15,857 bases of DNA from UBA349 sp964444115. GTDB lineage: Archaea; Methanobacteriota; Methanobacteria; Methanobacteriales; Methanobacteriaceae. The stretch spans positions 1 through 15,857 of the forward strand of contig CAYUFT010000047.1 in assembly GCA_964444115.1 (NCBI GenBank). Reading direction: 5' to 3'. This document shows, piece after piece, positions 1 through 9,455 of the stretch (position 1 is the stretch's first letter; the number at the start of each line of letters is the position of its first letter). A model generated the notes under the pieces. The model was not told the origin of the DNA, made no database searches, and was given only the letters and a program-made list of their open reading frames with translations. The position numbers and the translations under genes are program-made.

Positions 1-30
1 ACGACTCGGGTTCAAATCCCGGCCAGGGCG
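1..30 (+). tRNA. tRNA-Asp, 3' end only (5' part outside window)
   Basis: The window opens inside a tRNA gene. A T arm is visible (stem ending CGGG, loop TTCAAAT, closing CCCGG), then the 3' acceptor strand CCAGGGC and discriminator G at position 30. No CCA is encoded, as is usual in this group. The anticodon is outside the window. The Asp identity comes from remembered resemblance to archaeal tRNA-Asp, whose 5' end is GCCCTGG or similar and which carries G73. It is therefore a likely but unproven assignment. Confidence 0.7.
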
Positions 31-37
31 TTCCATT

Positions 38-112
<75 letters not shown>

Positions 113-128
113 TTTTCTGATTTTTTAT
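113..128 (+). terminator. Oligo-T terminator after the tRNA pair
   Basis: TTTT directly follows tRNA-Lys and a run of six to seven T follows a few bases later. Archaeal RNA polymerase commonly stops at such runs on the non-template strand. There is no strong hairpin apart from the tRNA itself. rpoH begins 44 bases after the tRNA, so termination may be partial. Confidence 0.4.
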
Positions 129-156
129 TGGGATTATTTTAACTGGAGGATATATT

Positions 157-390
157 GTGAAGAAAGATATCTTAAAGCACGAACTAGTTCCCGATCATGT
201 TATTTTGTCTGAATCTGAAGTTTCTAAAGTACTTAAAAAAATTGAAGCACATCCTGAACAGCTCCCTAAAATAAAAACTGATGACCCTGTTGTCAAATCT
301 ATTGGAGCCAAAGAAGGAGACATACTTGAAATAACTCGTAAAAGCGCCACAGCAGGAAAATTTGTTACTTATAGGCGGGTGCATGATTAA
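157..390 (+). CDS. rpoH: DNA-directed RNA polymerase subunit H (Rpo5)
   Basis: This 77-residue protein matches the small archaeal RpoH subunit, which corresponds to the C-terminal part of eukaryotic Rpb5. It is an assembly subunit at the jaw of the polymerase. The diagnostic parts are the start HELVPDHVILSE, the central LPKIKTDDPVV and the end GDILEITRKSATAGKFVTYRRV, all typical of the family at normal length. The start is GTG, seven bases after GGAGG (145-149). It is the first polymerase gene of the cluster, as in Methanothermobacter. A 240-base AT-rich gap separates it from rpoB2, so it may be transcribed partly on its own. Confidence 0.96.
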   Translation: MKKDILKHELVPDHVILSESEVSKVLKKIEAHPEQLPKIKTDDPVVKSIGAKEGDILEITRKSATAGKFVTYRRVHD

Positions 391-484
391 TCGAGTGGTT
401 CAATTTAATTAATTCTTATTTAACATTTTTTTACTCTAATAACTCAAAAATCGAACTCATAATCTAAAACATTTCAACCAAGTA

Positions 485-494
485 TTATATAAAA
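485..494 (+). promoter_or_regulatory. Candidate TATA box upstream of rpoB2
   Basis: TTATATAAAA is the best match to an archaeal TATA box in the 240-base rpoH-rpoB2 spacer (391-630). Initiation about 25 bases downstream would give a leader of roughly 115 nucleotides before rpoB2. The whole spacer is AT-rich, so chance matches are likely. No clear factor-B element was recognised. Confidence 0.3.
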
Positions 495-586
495 CTCGTA
501 TTTGCTTAAATTGAATTTATGATTAATAGTTTGAATATAATGAGTATTAAAACTTAGAAAGTAAACTAGTATTTATTAAACTAATA

Positions 587-598
587 TTTTAGCTAAAA
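587..598. repeat. 12-base perfect palindrome TTTTAGCTAAAA
   Basis: TTTTAGCTAAAA reads identically on both strands and ends 32 bases before the rpoB2 start codon. A shorter copy of its core, TTTAGCTAAA, lies at 8923-8932 upstream of rps12. It may be a protein-binding site or chance in AT-rich DNA. Confidence 0.45.
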
Positions 599-630
599 AT
601 TTTGTAGTATTTATTTTTTGGAGGAAGTCC

Positions 631-2175
631 ATGAAAAAGAGTGCATGGGGATTGGTAGACGCATTTTTTGATGAACACAACCTGGTAGATCACCACGTTA
701 AATCCTATAACGACTTTGTAAATCATCGAATACAGGACATAATTGACATAACTGAACCTATTGAGTTAGAACAAGGAGAATACTCCGTAGAAACAGGACA
801 GTTGGAAATAAAAAAGCCATTTACTAAAGAGGCTGATGGTTCCAAGAGCCTTATATTTCCAACAGAAGCAAGACTTCGAAACTTAACTTATTCCGCTCAT
901 ATGTATCTGGAAATGCGTCTTTTAAAAAAAGATGAAAGCGAACCAGATTTTGAAAAAGTTTACATTGGAGAATTACCTCTAATGCTTAAATCAGACATAT
1001 GTCACTTAAGTGGTTTAAATAGAGAAGAATTAGTGGCTAAAGGCGAGGATCCTCAAGATCCCGGTGGTTATTTCATAGTAAATGGTTCTGAAAGAGCCAT
1101 AGTTACCATGGAAGAAATTGCTCCTAACAAAATCATTCTAGAACGAATTGGTGAAATTGAAGATAGGCGTGCTAGGGCCATTGTTACATCTATAAAAAGT
1201 GGTTTCCGAGCAAGAATTTCTTTAGAATACAGAAAACCACGAAAAACCGGAGTCTTCTTAAGAATTTCATTCCCTTACGTTCCCGGAGAAATACCACTAG
1301 TTGTTTTATTACGGGCATTAGGATTATCCACTGATGAAGAAATTATCACCCATATTTCTGATGATTTTAATTATCAAATGATTATAGCCGACGATATACA
1401 AGTTTCTGATCAGGGTCTTAAGTTAGAGCCAAAAGAAATGGAAGAACTCTCCCAAGAAGAGAGAAGGCAATACTTACAAACCAGTGCCATTAAATACATC
1501 GGAAACAGAGTCGCTAAAGGTATGACTGAAGAATACCGTATTAGAAGAGCGGAAGACGTCATTGATAGATATTTATTACCACACATGGGCGTAGAATCAG
1601 AAACACGTGCTGAAAAAGCCACATACTTAGCTGAAATGACCGAAATGTTACTTCAAGTTATTTCTGAAACACGTGAACCGCATGACAAGGACCATTACAC
1701 TAACAAAAGACTCCGAGTATCTGGAGATTTAATGGAAGATTTATTCCGTGTTGCATTCACCAGTTTAACCAGAGATATGAGTTATCAGCTAGAGCGAAGT
1801 TTAGCTAGAGGTAAAGAACCATCAGTAAAACAAGCTGTGCGTTCTGATGTGCTAACAGAAAACATTAAACACGCTATAGCCACAGGAAACTGGGTAGGTG
1901 GACGAGCAGGTGTAAGCCAGCTTCTAGATAGAACCAGTTACATGGGTACTTTATCACACATGAGAAGAGTTGTTTCTCCATTAAGTAGAAGTCAACCTCA
2001 CTTTGAAGCAAGAGATTTGCACCCAACCCAATTTGGTAAAATCTGTCCTAATGAAACCCCAGAAGGTCCAAATTGTGGTCTGGTGAAAAACCTGGCACTT
2101 ATGGCCAAAATATCTGAAGGCTCAGATCCTGCAGAAATTGAAAATATCATCAAAAAGATGGGTATTCTGGAGTAG
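631..2175 (+). CDS. rpoB2: DNA-directed RNA polymerase subunit B'' (N-terminal half of B)
   Basis: This protein of 514 residues corresponds to the N-terminal half of the second-largest polymerase subunit (Rpb2/bacterial beta): protrusion, lobe and the start of the fork. Early family sequence includes SAWGLVDAFFDEHNLVDHHVKSYNDFV. PGGYFIVNGSERAI lies in the first third. The conserved fork/rifampicin-region segment ETPEGPNCGLVKNLAL starts at residue 475, just before the end. The polypeptide stops about where B is split in methanogens, and B' follows 47 bases later. The start ATG has GGAGG at 620-624, six bases upstream. The split is normal for this lineage and is not a frameshift, because each half has its own ribosome site and normal ends. 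Confidence 0.97.
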   Translation: MKKSAWGLVDAFFDEHNLVDHHVKSYNDFVNHRIQDIIDITEPIELEQGEYSVETGQLEIKKPFTKEADGSKSLIFPTEARLRNLTYSAHMYLEMRLLKKDESEPDFEKVYIGELPLMLKSDICHLSGLNREELVAKGEDPQDPGGYFIVNGSERAIVTMEEIAPNKIILERIGEIEDRRARAIVTSIKSGFRARISLEYRKPRKTGVFLRISFPYVPGEIPLVVLLRALGLSTDEEIITHISDDFNYQMIIADDIQVSDQGLKLEPKEMEELSQEERRQYLQTSAIKYIGNRVAKGMTEEYRIRRAEDVIDRYLLPHMGVESETRAEKATYLAEMTEMLLQVISETREPHDKDHYTNKRLRVSGDLMEDLFRVAFTSLTRDMSYQLERSLARGKEPSVKQAVRSDVLTENIKHAIATGNWVGGRAGVSQLLDRTSYMGTLSHMRRVVSPLSRSQPHFEARDLHPTQFGKICPNETPEGPNCGLVKNLALMAKISEGSDPAEIENIIKKMGILE

Positions 2176-2222
2176 ACCATTTTTTATTATAATTCTTTGA
2201 TTTTTAATCGGGAGGCAATTTC

Positions 2223-4034
2223 GTGAGAAAAGCTAAAATTTACATAAACGGGAAACTCATCGGGGCCTGTGAAGATCCAGAAAGCTTCGTAGATGAAATG
2301 AGGGCAAAGCGAAGAACTGGAGAGATCTCTGATGAGATGAATATTACATATTATACTGAAACTGATGAAATTTACATATTCAATGATCCTGGTCGTGCTA
2401 GAAGACCTCTAATCATTGTTAAAGACGCAGCACCATTGCTACAAGAAGAACAAATCAGTGGAATGAAAGAAGGCACAGTTAAATGGGAAGATCTGGTAAA
2501 AACTGGATTTATTGAATACTTAGACGCCGAGGAAGAAGAAAATTCCTATATTTCCATGTCACTGGCCGAGTTAAATGAATATCACACCCATCTAGAAATA
2601 GATCCATCTACCATGCTGGGTATTTGTGCCGGAATTATTCCTTTTGCTAACCACAACTCCTCACCAAGGAACACTATGGAAGCAGGGATGACCAAACAAG
2701 CGCTAGGATTATATGTTTCTAACTATGGTATGCGTACTGATACCAGAGCTCACCTTTTACATCATCCACAAACACCTATTGTTAAAACCAGGATAATTGA
2801 TGCCACAGGATATGATAAACGTCCATCTGGGCAGAACTTTGTGGTGGCAGTTATGTCCTATGAAGGTTACAACATGGAAGATGCTTTAATTCTAAATAAA
2901 GCTTCTATTGAGCGTGGACTTTCTAGATCATCATTTTTCAGATCTTATGAAGCTTCTGAAAGGAGATATCCTGGAGGACAAGAAGATAATTTCGAAATAC
3001 CTGAAAAAGGTGTTCGGGGATACAGATCTGAAGAAGCTTACCGTCACCTGGATGATGACGGTGTAGTGAATCCAGAATCTGTTGTTTCTTCTGGAGATGT
3101 GTTGATTGGTAAAACATCCCCTCCAAGGTTTTTAGAAGAAATAGATGAATTTGGAACCGTGGCCGAAAGAAGAAGGGAAACTTCAGTTACCGTAAGGCAC
3201 GGAGAAAAAGGAACTGTAGATGCAGTTTTGCTAACTGAAACCGTTGAAGGAAGCAGATTAGCAAAAATAAGAGTTCGGGATCAGAGACAACCTGAATTTG
3301 GAGATAAGTTCGCTTCCCGTCACGGGCAAAAAGGGGTCGTAGGACTCATAGTTTCTCAAGAAAACATGCCTTTCACTGAAAACGGTATTGTGCCAGATTT
3401 AGTAGTTAATCCTCACGCTATTCCATCAAGGATGTCCATTGGACAGGTGCTGGAAATGTTAGGTGGAAAAGCCGGATGTATGGAAGGAAGAAGAATTGAT
3501 GGAACCCCATTCACAGGCGAACAGGAAGTTGACATTAAAACCGCTCTAAAATCAAATGGATATGAAACTGCAGGTGTAGAAGCATTATACAATGGAATTA
3601 CTGGTGAGAAAATAGAAGCAGAGATATTCGTTGGAGTTGCTTATTACCAGAAACTGCACCACATGACTGCAGATAAAGTTTATGCTCGATCCAGAGGACC
3701 GGTACAAGTACTTACCCGCCAACCTACAGAAGGTAGAGCCAGAGAAGGTGGTCTAAGGTTTGGAGAAATGGAAAGAGATTGTCTAATTGCTCACGGAGCA
3801 GCTTTAGCTCTTAAAGAAAGATTATTAGATGAATCAGATAAGTACGAAGCCATTGTATGTGGAGAATGTGGTATGGTATCTGTTTATGATAAAGTCCGGG
3901 ATAAAACATACTGTCCTATCTGTGGAGAATCAGAATCGTTCCCAGTAGAGATTTCATATGCATTCAAACTATTATTGGACGAACTAAAGAGCCTAACTAT
4001 ATTCCCTAAACTGGTTCTAGAGGATAAAGCCTAA
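2223..4034 (+). CDS. rpoB1: DNA-directed RNA polymerase subunit B' (C-terminal half of B)
   Basis: This 603-residue protein is the C-terminal half of Rpb2/beta. It supplies the hybrid-binding, wall, anchor and clamp regions of the active cleft. Visible motifs are GYNMEDALI at 215, the nucleotide/hybrid-binding segment GDKFASRHGQKG at 360 (with the conserved Lys and His), and GGLRFGEMERDCLIAHGA in the anchor. A zinc ribbon near the C terminus uses C546, C549, C564 and C567. The start is GTG, seven bases after GGAGG at 2211-2215. It follows rpoB2 by 47 bases, and a T6 run lies in that gap. Length and motifs are complete, with nothing broken. Confidence 0.97.
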   Translation: MRKAKIYINGKLIGACEDPESFVDEMRAKRRTGEISDEMNITYYTETDEIYIFNDPGRARRPLIIVKDAAPLLQEEQISGMKEGTVKWEDLVKTGFIEYLDAEEEENSYISMSLAELNEYHTHLEIDPSTMLGICAGIIPFANHNSSPRNTMEAGMTKQALGLYVSNYGMRTDTRAHLLHHPQTPIVKTRIIDATGYDKRPSGQNFVVAVMSYEGYNMEDALILNKASIERGLSRSSFFRSYEASERRYPGGQEDNFEIPEKGVRGYRSEEAYRHLDDDGVVNPESVVSSGDVLIGKTSPPRFLEEIDEFGTVAERRRETSVTVRHGEKGTVDAVLLTETVEGSRLAKIRVRDQRQPEFGDKFASRHGQKGVVGLIVSQENMPFTENGIVPDLVVNPHAIPSRMSIGQVLEMLGGKAGCMEGRRIDGTPFTGEQEVDIKTALKSNGYETAGVEALYNGITGEKIEAEIFVGVAYYQKLHHMTADKVYARSRGPVQVLTRQPTEGRAREGGLRFGEMERDCLIAHGAALALKERLLDESDKYEAIVCGECGMVSVYDKVRDKTYCPICGESESFPVEISYAFKLLLDELKSLTIFPKLVLEDKA

Positions 4035-4050
4035 TCAAACATCCTTAATA

Positions 4051-4093
4051 TTTTTCAATTTATGGATAATTACACTAATTGAAATTTGAAAAA
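4051..4093 (+). repeat. Inverted repeat in the rpoB1-rpoA1 spacer
   Basis: TTTTTCAA (4051-4058) pairs with TTGAAAAA (4086-4093), and TTT/AAA continues inward after a one-base bulge. The loop is about 20 bases. No T run follows the right arm, so it does not look like a terminator. The stems are almost all A/T and could be chance. Confidence 0.35.
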
Positions 4094-4145
4094 ATAAGGT
4101 AAAAAATAAGGGATTTAAAAGAGCAAAATTAAAGGAGAGAAAACT

Positions 4146-6803
4146 TTGACAGGAATTTTAAAGAAGATTTCCCAAATCAACTTCGGATTAATGTCTCCAG
4201 ACGACATAAGAAGTATGTCTGTTACCAAAATCGTAACACCGGACACCTATGACGAAGATGGATACCCTATTGAAAATGGGCTAATGGATCCGCGTTTAGG
4301 AGTTATAGATCCAAGTTTAAAATGTAGAACCTGTGGTACTAAAGGTGGAGAATGTCAGGGTCACTTTGGAAATATAAATCTGGCCCGGCCCGTAATTCAC
4401 GTAGGATTCGCAGATACTATTCATAAAATATTGAGATCCACTTGTAACACCTGTGGGCGGATTTTGTTAACTGATAGTGAAATATTTGATTATCAAAACA
4501 AATTCAAGACTCTAATAAAAAACGAGGAAAGTTTAACCAAAATAATTAAAGAGGTTTATACTGTTGCTCGAAGGGATAAATGTCCTCACTGTGAAGAAGA
4601 ACAGGAAGACGTTAAAATTGATAAACCAGTTTCCATTGTAGAAGGTAACTACAAACTTACTCCTAGTGAAGTAAGGGAACGACTGGAAATAATACCAGAT
4701 TCTGATGCTGTGATTTTAGGAGTCAATGCTGAGAAAGCAAAAGATGGTAGTCAAGTAGCCCGACCAGAATGGATGATTCTAACAGTATTACCAGTTCCTC
4801 CAGTTACCGTAAGACCTTCCATCACTCTAGAAACTGGTGAACGTTCCGAGGACGATTTAACTCACAAGCTAGTTGATATTCTCCGTATTAGCCAGCGTTT
4901 AAAGGAAAACATGGAAGCAGGAGCTCCACAACTTATTGTAGAGGATTTATGGGAACTATTACAGTATCACGTAACCACCTACTTTGATAACGAAGCATCA
5001 GGAGTACCACCAGCCAGACACCGGTCAGGTCGGCCATTGAAAACTCTTGCTCAGAGATTAAAAGGAAAAGAAGGACGTTTCAGAAGCAACCTTTCTGGTA
5101 AGCGTGTGAATTTCTCTGCTCGTACAGTTATTTCACCAGATCCAAACATCAGTATCAATGAAGTAGGAGTTCCAGAAATAATAGCCACTGAAGTTACAGT
5201 ACCAATAAAAGTAACCGAATGGAACCTGGAAGAACTTAAAGGATACATTATGAATGGTTCTAATGTACACCCTGGAGCAAATTACGTCATAAGGCCCGAC
5301 GGCCGGAAAATCAGAATCTACGACGAAATAAAAGAAACCGTAGCTGAAAATCTGGAAAAGAATTATCTGGAAAAAGGTGAACAGGGCTATGTGGTAGAGA
5401 GACATTTGAAAGATGGAGATGTCGTTCTATTCAACAGACAACCTTCACTTCACAGAATGTCCATGATGGCCCACGAAGTACGAGTTTTACCATATAAAAC
5501 ATTCCGTTTAAATCTCTGTGTATGTCCACCATACAATGCAGATTTTGATGGGGACGAAATGAACATGCACGTATTCCAAACTGAAGAATCACGTGCCGAA
5601 GCCAAGTCACTCATGAGAGTACAGGAACACATTCTATCCCCAAGATTCGGAGGACCGATTATTGGAGGAATACATGATCACATTTCTGGAGCATATCTAC
5701 TAACCCGGAAAAGCGCCATATTCAACGAAGATCAAGTATTCCAAGTTTTAAGGAAAGCAAAATTACCACTACCAGATCGAACTGGTGAAACCTGGACTGG
5801 AAAACAAATTTTCAGTAAAGTACTGCCCAAAGATATGAACATGGTTTATCGAGCGGAAGTCTGCAGAAAATGTGACGAGTGTACTAAAAGGTCCTGTAAA
5901 AACGATGCTTACGTAGTTATCGAAGACGGTGAGCTATTAAGTGGAGTTATAGATGAAAAGGCTTATGGTGCTTTCTCTGGAAAAATCTTAGATCACATTG
6001 TTAAAGAATACGGAACTGACCGGGCCCGGGAATTCCTGGATGCCTCCACTAAACTGGCAGTTTCTGGTATTATGAAAGCAGGATTCACCACCAGTACCAA
6101 TGACGAAGAAATTCCTCAAGAAGCTAAAGAAGATATCGAAGCTTACCTGTATGAAGCTGAAGAAAGAGTAGATAAACTAGTCGCTGCTTACGATAACAAC
6201 GAACTGGAACCATTACCAGGTAGAAGCCTGGAAGAGACTCTAGAAATGAAAATCATGCAGGTTCTAGGGGAAGCCCGGGACAAGTCAGGGGAAATTGCAG
6301 AAAGTTACTTTGACATCAATGAAAACAACGCAGTAATAATGGCCTTAACTGGTGCAAGAGGTTCCATGTTGAACCTTACTCAGATTACAGCTTGTGTAGG
6401 GCAACAGTCCGTACGGGGTGGCCGAATCGACAGAGGTTACAGTGAAAGAACATTACCTCACTTCCAAAAACGTGAATTAGGAGCAAAGGCACGAGGATTT
6501 GTGCACTCCAGTTACAAAGAAGGTCTCGACCCTATTGAATTCTTTTTCCACGCAATGGGAGGAAGAGAAGGTCTGGTAGATACAGCTATCCGTACTGCTC
6601 AGAGTGGTTACATGCAAAGAAGACTGGTTAATGCTCTGCAGGATTTGAGTGTAAATGCAGAAGGTAAGGTTACTGACAACCGGGGCGTTGTTATCCAGAC
6701 CCTTTATGGAGAAGATGGAGTAGATCCAGCCAAGAGTGACTACGGTAAAGTAGTTGACCTGGACAAACTCGTAGACGAAATGAGGATAAAATCAGGTAAG
6801 TGA
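4146..6803 (+). CDS. rpoA1: DNA-directed RNA polymerase subunit A' (N-terminal part of A)
   Basis: This 885-residue protein is the larger part of the split largest subunit (Rpb1/beta'), holding the clamp, active site and funnel. The catalytic loop NADFDGD lies at 464-470, and its three Asp bind the active-site magnesium. The N-terminal clamp zinc site is C60-x2-C63-x6-C70-x2-H73. A second set of cysteines is at 100/103 and 146/149. A further cluster, C573, C576, C579 and C583, lies in the pore region. The bridge-helix end (GGREGLVDTAIRTAQSGYMQRRL) is close to the C terminus. The start is TTG, eight bases after GGAG (4134-4137). The split from A'' is standard in archaea. Confidence 0.97.
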   Translation: MTGILKKISQINFGLMSPDDIRSMSVTKIVTPDTYDEDGYPIENGLMDPRLGVIDPSLKCRTCGTKGGECQGHFGNINLARPVIHVGFADTIHKILRSTCNTCGRILLTDSEIFDYQNKFKTLIKNEESLTKIIKEVYTVARRDKCPHCEEEQEDVKIDKPVSIVEGNYKLTPSEVRERLEIIPDSDAVILGVNAEKAKDGSQVARPEWMILTVLPVPPVTVRPSITLETGERSEDDLTHKLVDILRISQRLKENMEAGAPQLIVEDLWELLQYHVTTYFDNEASGVPPARHRSGRPLKTLAQRLKGKEGRFRSNLSGKRVNFSARTVISPDPNISINEVGVPEIIATEVTVPIKVTEWNLEELKGYIMNGSNVHPGANYVIRPDGRKIRIYDEIKETVAENLEKNYLEKGEQGYVVERHLKDGDVVLFNRQPSLHRMSMMAHEVRVLPYKTFRLNLCVCPPYNADFDGDEMNMHVFQTEESRAEAKSLMRVQEHILSPRFGGPIIGGIHDHISGAYLLTRKSAIFNEDQVFQVLRKAKLPLPDRTGETWTGKQIFSKVLPKDMNMVYRAEVCRKCDECTKRSCKNDAYVVIEDGELLSGVIDEKAYGAFSGKILDHIVKEYGTDRAREFLDASTKLAVSGIMKAGFTTSTNDEEIPQEAKEDIEAYLYEAEERVDKLVAAYDNNELEPLPGRSLEETLEMKIMQVLGEARDKSGEIAESYFDINENNAVIMALTGARGSMLNLTQITACVGQQSVRGGRIDRGYSERTLPHFQKRELGAKARGFVHSSYKEGLDPIEFFFHAMGGREGLVDTAIRTAQSGYMQRRLVNALQDLSVNAEGKVTDNRGVVIQTLYGEDGVDPAKSDYGKVVDLDKLVDEMRIKSGK

Positions 6804-6825
6804 TTAATCTGGAATTGAATTAATT

Positions 6826-6863
6826 AAGATAATTAAATATTTAATATAATAAATTATCTTTTT
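6826..6863 (+). terminator. Inverted repeat plus T tract between rpoA1 and rpoA2
   Basis: AAGATAATT (6826-6834) is exactly repeated in inverse as AATTATCTT (6852-6860), with a 17-base AT spacer. The right arm runs into TTT, giving five T in a row. The arrangement resembles a weak hairpin terminator or attenuator inside the operon. The stem is nearly all A/U, so the predicted RNA structure would be weak. Confidence 0.4.
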
Positions 6864-6887
6864 AAAGTTCGTATTTTAGGTGATTTT

Positions 6888-8042
<1,155 letters not shown>

Positions 8043-8053
8043 GGAGGCAGTAG

Positions 8054-8350
8054 ATGGACGTAGATAGAGGAATACGAGTAGCTGTAGACACAGGTGTTGT
8101 CACTTTAGGATCAGAAAAATCAATTCAGGCCTTAAAATTAGGTAAAGGAAAACTAGTAGTAGTTGCTGAAAACAGCCCAGAGAACATCAAAGAAGATGTC
8201 GCTTACTATGCTAAACTTTCTGAAATTCCTGTTTACACCTTTAATGGAACCAGTGTTGATTTAGGTTCTGTTTGTGGTAAGCCATTTACCGTGGCCACTC
8301 TGGTCATCAAAGAACCTGGAGATTCTACAATATTAGAAGCAATGGGGTAG
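8054..8350 (+). CDS. rpl30e: Large ribosomal subunit protein eL30 (L30e)
   Basis: This 98-residue protein belongs to the L7Ae/L30e/Gadd45 fold family and binds rRNA in the large subunit. Recognisable elements are the N-terminal IRVAVDTGVVTLGSEKSIQALKLGKGKLVVVAENSPENIKED pattern (excerpted) and the later IPVYTFNGTSVDLGSVCGKP segment. Length is normal. The start is ATG, six bases after GGAGG (8043-8047), which abuts the rpoA2 stop codon. It is translationally close to both rpoA2 and nusA, which starts eight bases after its stop. This position between rpoA2 and nusA is the usual one in methanogens. Confidence 0.95.
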   Translation: MDVDRGIRVAVDTGVVTLGSEKSIQALKLGKGKLVVVAENSPENIKEDVAYYAKLSEIPVYTFNGTSVDLGSVCGKPFTVATLVIKEPGDSTILEAMG

Positions 8351-8357
8351 TGTTCAA

Positions 8358-8789
8358 GTGACTATAAAATTCACCACCAATGAAATAAGATATATTGCAC
8401 TGTTTGAAAGCATGACTGGTGCAATGGTAAAAGATTGTATCGTGGACGATGAAAACGGAAAAATTACTTTTCTGGTGAAAAAGGGAGACATGGGTCTCGC
8501 CATCGGTAAAGGAGGAAGTACCGTAACCAAAGTCCAGAAAACAGTGGATAAAGGTGTTGAAGTTATAGAGCACTCTGAAGATCCCGTTGAATTCATATCC
8601 AATTTAATGGCCCCGGCTAAACTTCGCAGTATAAGGATTCTGCAAAGGGAGAGCGGGGAAAAAGTTGCCACTGTAGAAACAGATGGTAAAAATAAGAGGA
8701 CTGCCATAGGTAAAGGCGGTCAAAATATTGAAAGAGCCAGATTGCTGGCCAAACGACAGCACAGCATTAGTAATATCGTTATAAAATAA
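8358..8789 (+). CDS. nusA: Archaeal NusA-like transcription factor (two KH domains)
   Basis: This 143-residue protein is the archaeal NusA homologue. It consists only of the two RNA-binding KH domains and lacks the N-terminal polymerase-binding and S1 domains of bacterial NusA. The GxxG loops are GKGG at 50-53 and GKGG at 118-121. The C-terminal helix ERARLLAKRQHSISNIVIK is typical. Its role is inferred to be RNA binding during transcription termination or antitermination. The start is GTG, eight bases after the rpl30e stop. A GGGG stretch overlapping that stop is the only visible ribosome site, so translation may be coupled. It ends the polymerase block, and a 236-base AT-rich spacer follows. 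Confidence 0.95.
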   Translation: MTIKFTTNEIRYIALFESMTGAMVKDCIVDDENGKITFLVKKGDMGLAIGKGGSTVTKVQKTVDKGVEVIEHSEDPVEFISNLMAPAKLRSIRILQRESGEKVATVETDGKNKRTAIGKGGQNIERARLLAKRQHSISNIVIK

Positions 8790-8793
8790 ATTA

Positions 8794-8878
8794 ACTAGAA
8801 TACTAGTAATTAGCAGAAAATATTAAAATTAATTTGATATATTCAGATTAATATAATTGTAAACTACTAGTAAACTAG
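8794..8878. repeat. Cluster of CTAGT/ACTAG short inverted repeats
   Basis: Two short inverted repeats lie downstream of nusA. One is ACTAG-AATA-CTAGT at 8794-8807; the other is CTAGT-AA-ACTAG at 8867-8878. They could be operator-like sites or chance in AT-rich DNA. A related AAACTAGTA is found upstream of rpoB2 at 563-571. Confidence 0.3.
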
Positions 8879-8922
8879 AAAAATTAAATAACTTAATATA
8901 TTTCAATTACTCTCATTAAATT

Positions 8923-8956
8923 TTTAGCTAAATTTATATGGTTTAATATATATTGG
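8923..8956 (+). promoter_or_regulatory. Probable rps12 promoter region (palindrome plus TATA-like cluster)
   Basis: The 236-base nusA-rps12 spacer contains the palindrome TTTAGCTAAA (8923-8932). It runs directly into TTTATATGG (8933-8941), and TTTAATATATATTGG follows (8942-8956). These are the best TATA-like sequences before rps12, which starts at 9026. They would give a leader of about 45-65 nucleotides. This suggests the str block can start independently of the polymerase block. The exact box cannot be chosen from sequence alone. Confidence 0.4.
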
Positions 8957-9025
8957 TTTTATATTGATTACGCTAATAACCGAAAGTGGGATTATTAACT
9001 CAAATTTATAAGGAGGAATATTAAC

Positions 9026-9451
<426 letters not shown>

Positions 9452-9455
9452 TTTC

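Noticed and set aside
391..630. Small gene or regulatory RNA in the rpoH-rpoB2 spacer
   Set aside because: The spacer is AT-rich with many stops in all frames. I see no ribosome site followed by an open frame and no GC-rich structured element.
631..4034. rpoB split by mutation
   Set aside because: B''/B' division at this point is normal in methanogens, and each half has its own start and ribosome site.
8354..8707. 117-codon open frame on the minus strand opposite rpl30e end and nusA
   Set aside because: It lies wholly over the well-recognised nusA gene, shows no family resemblance and has no ribosome site. It is a shadow frame.
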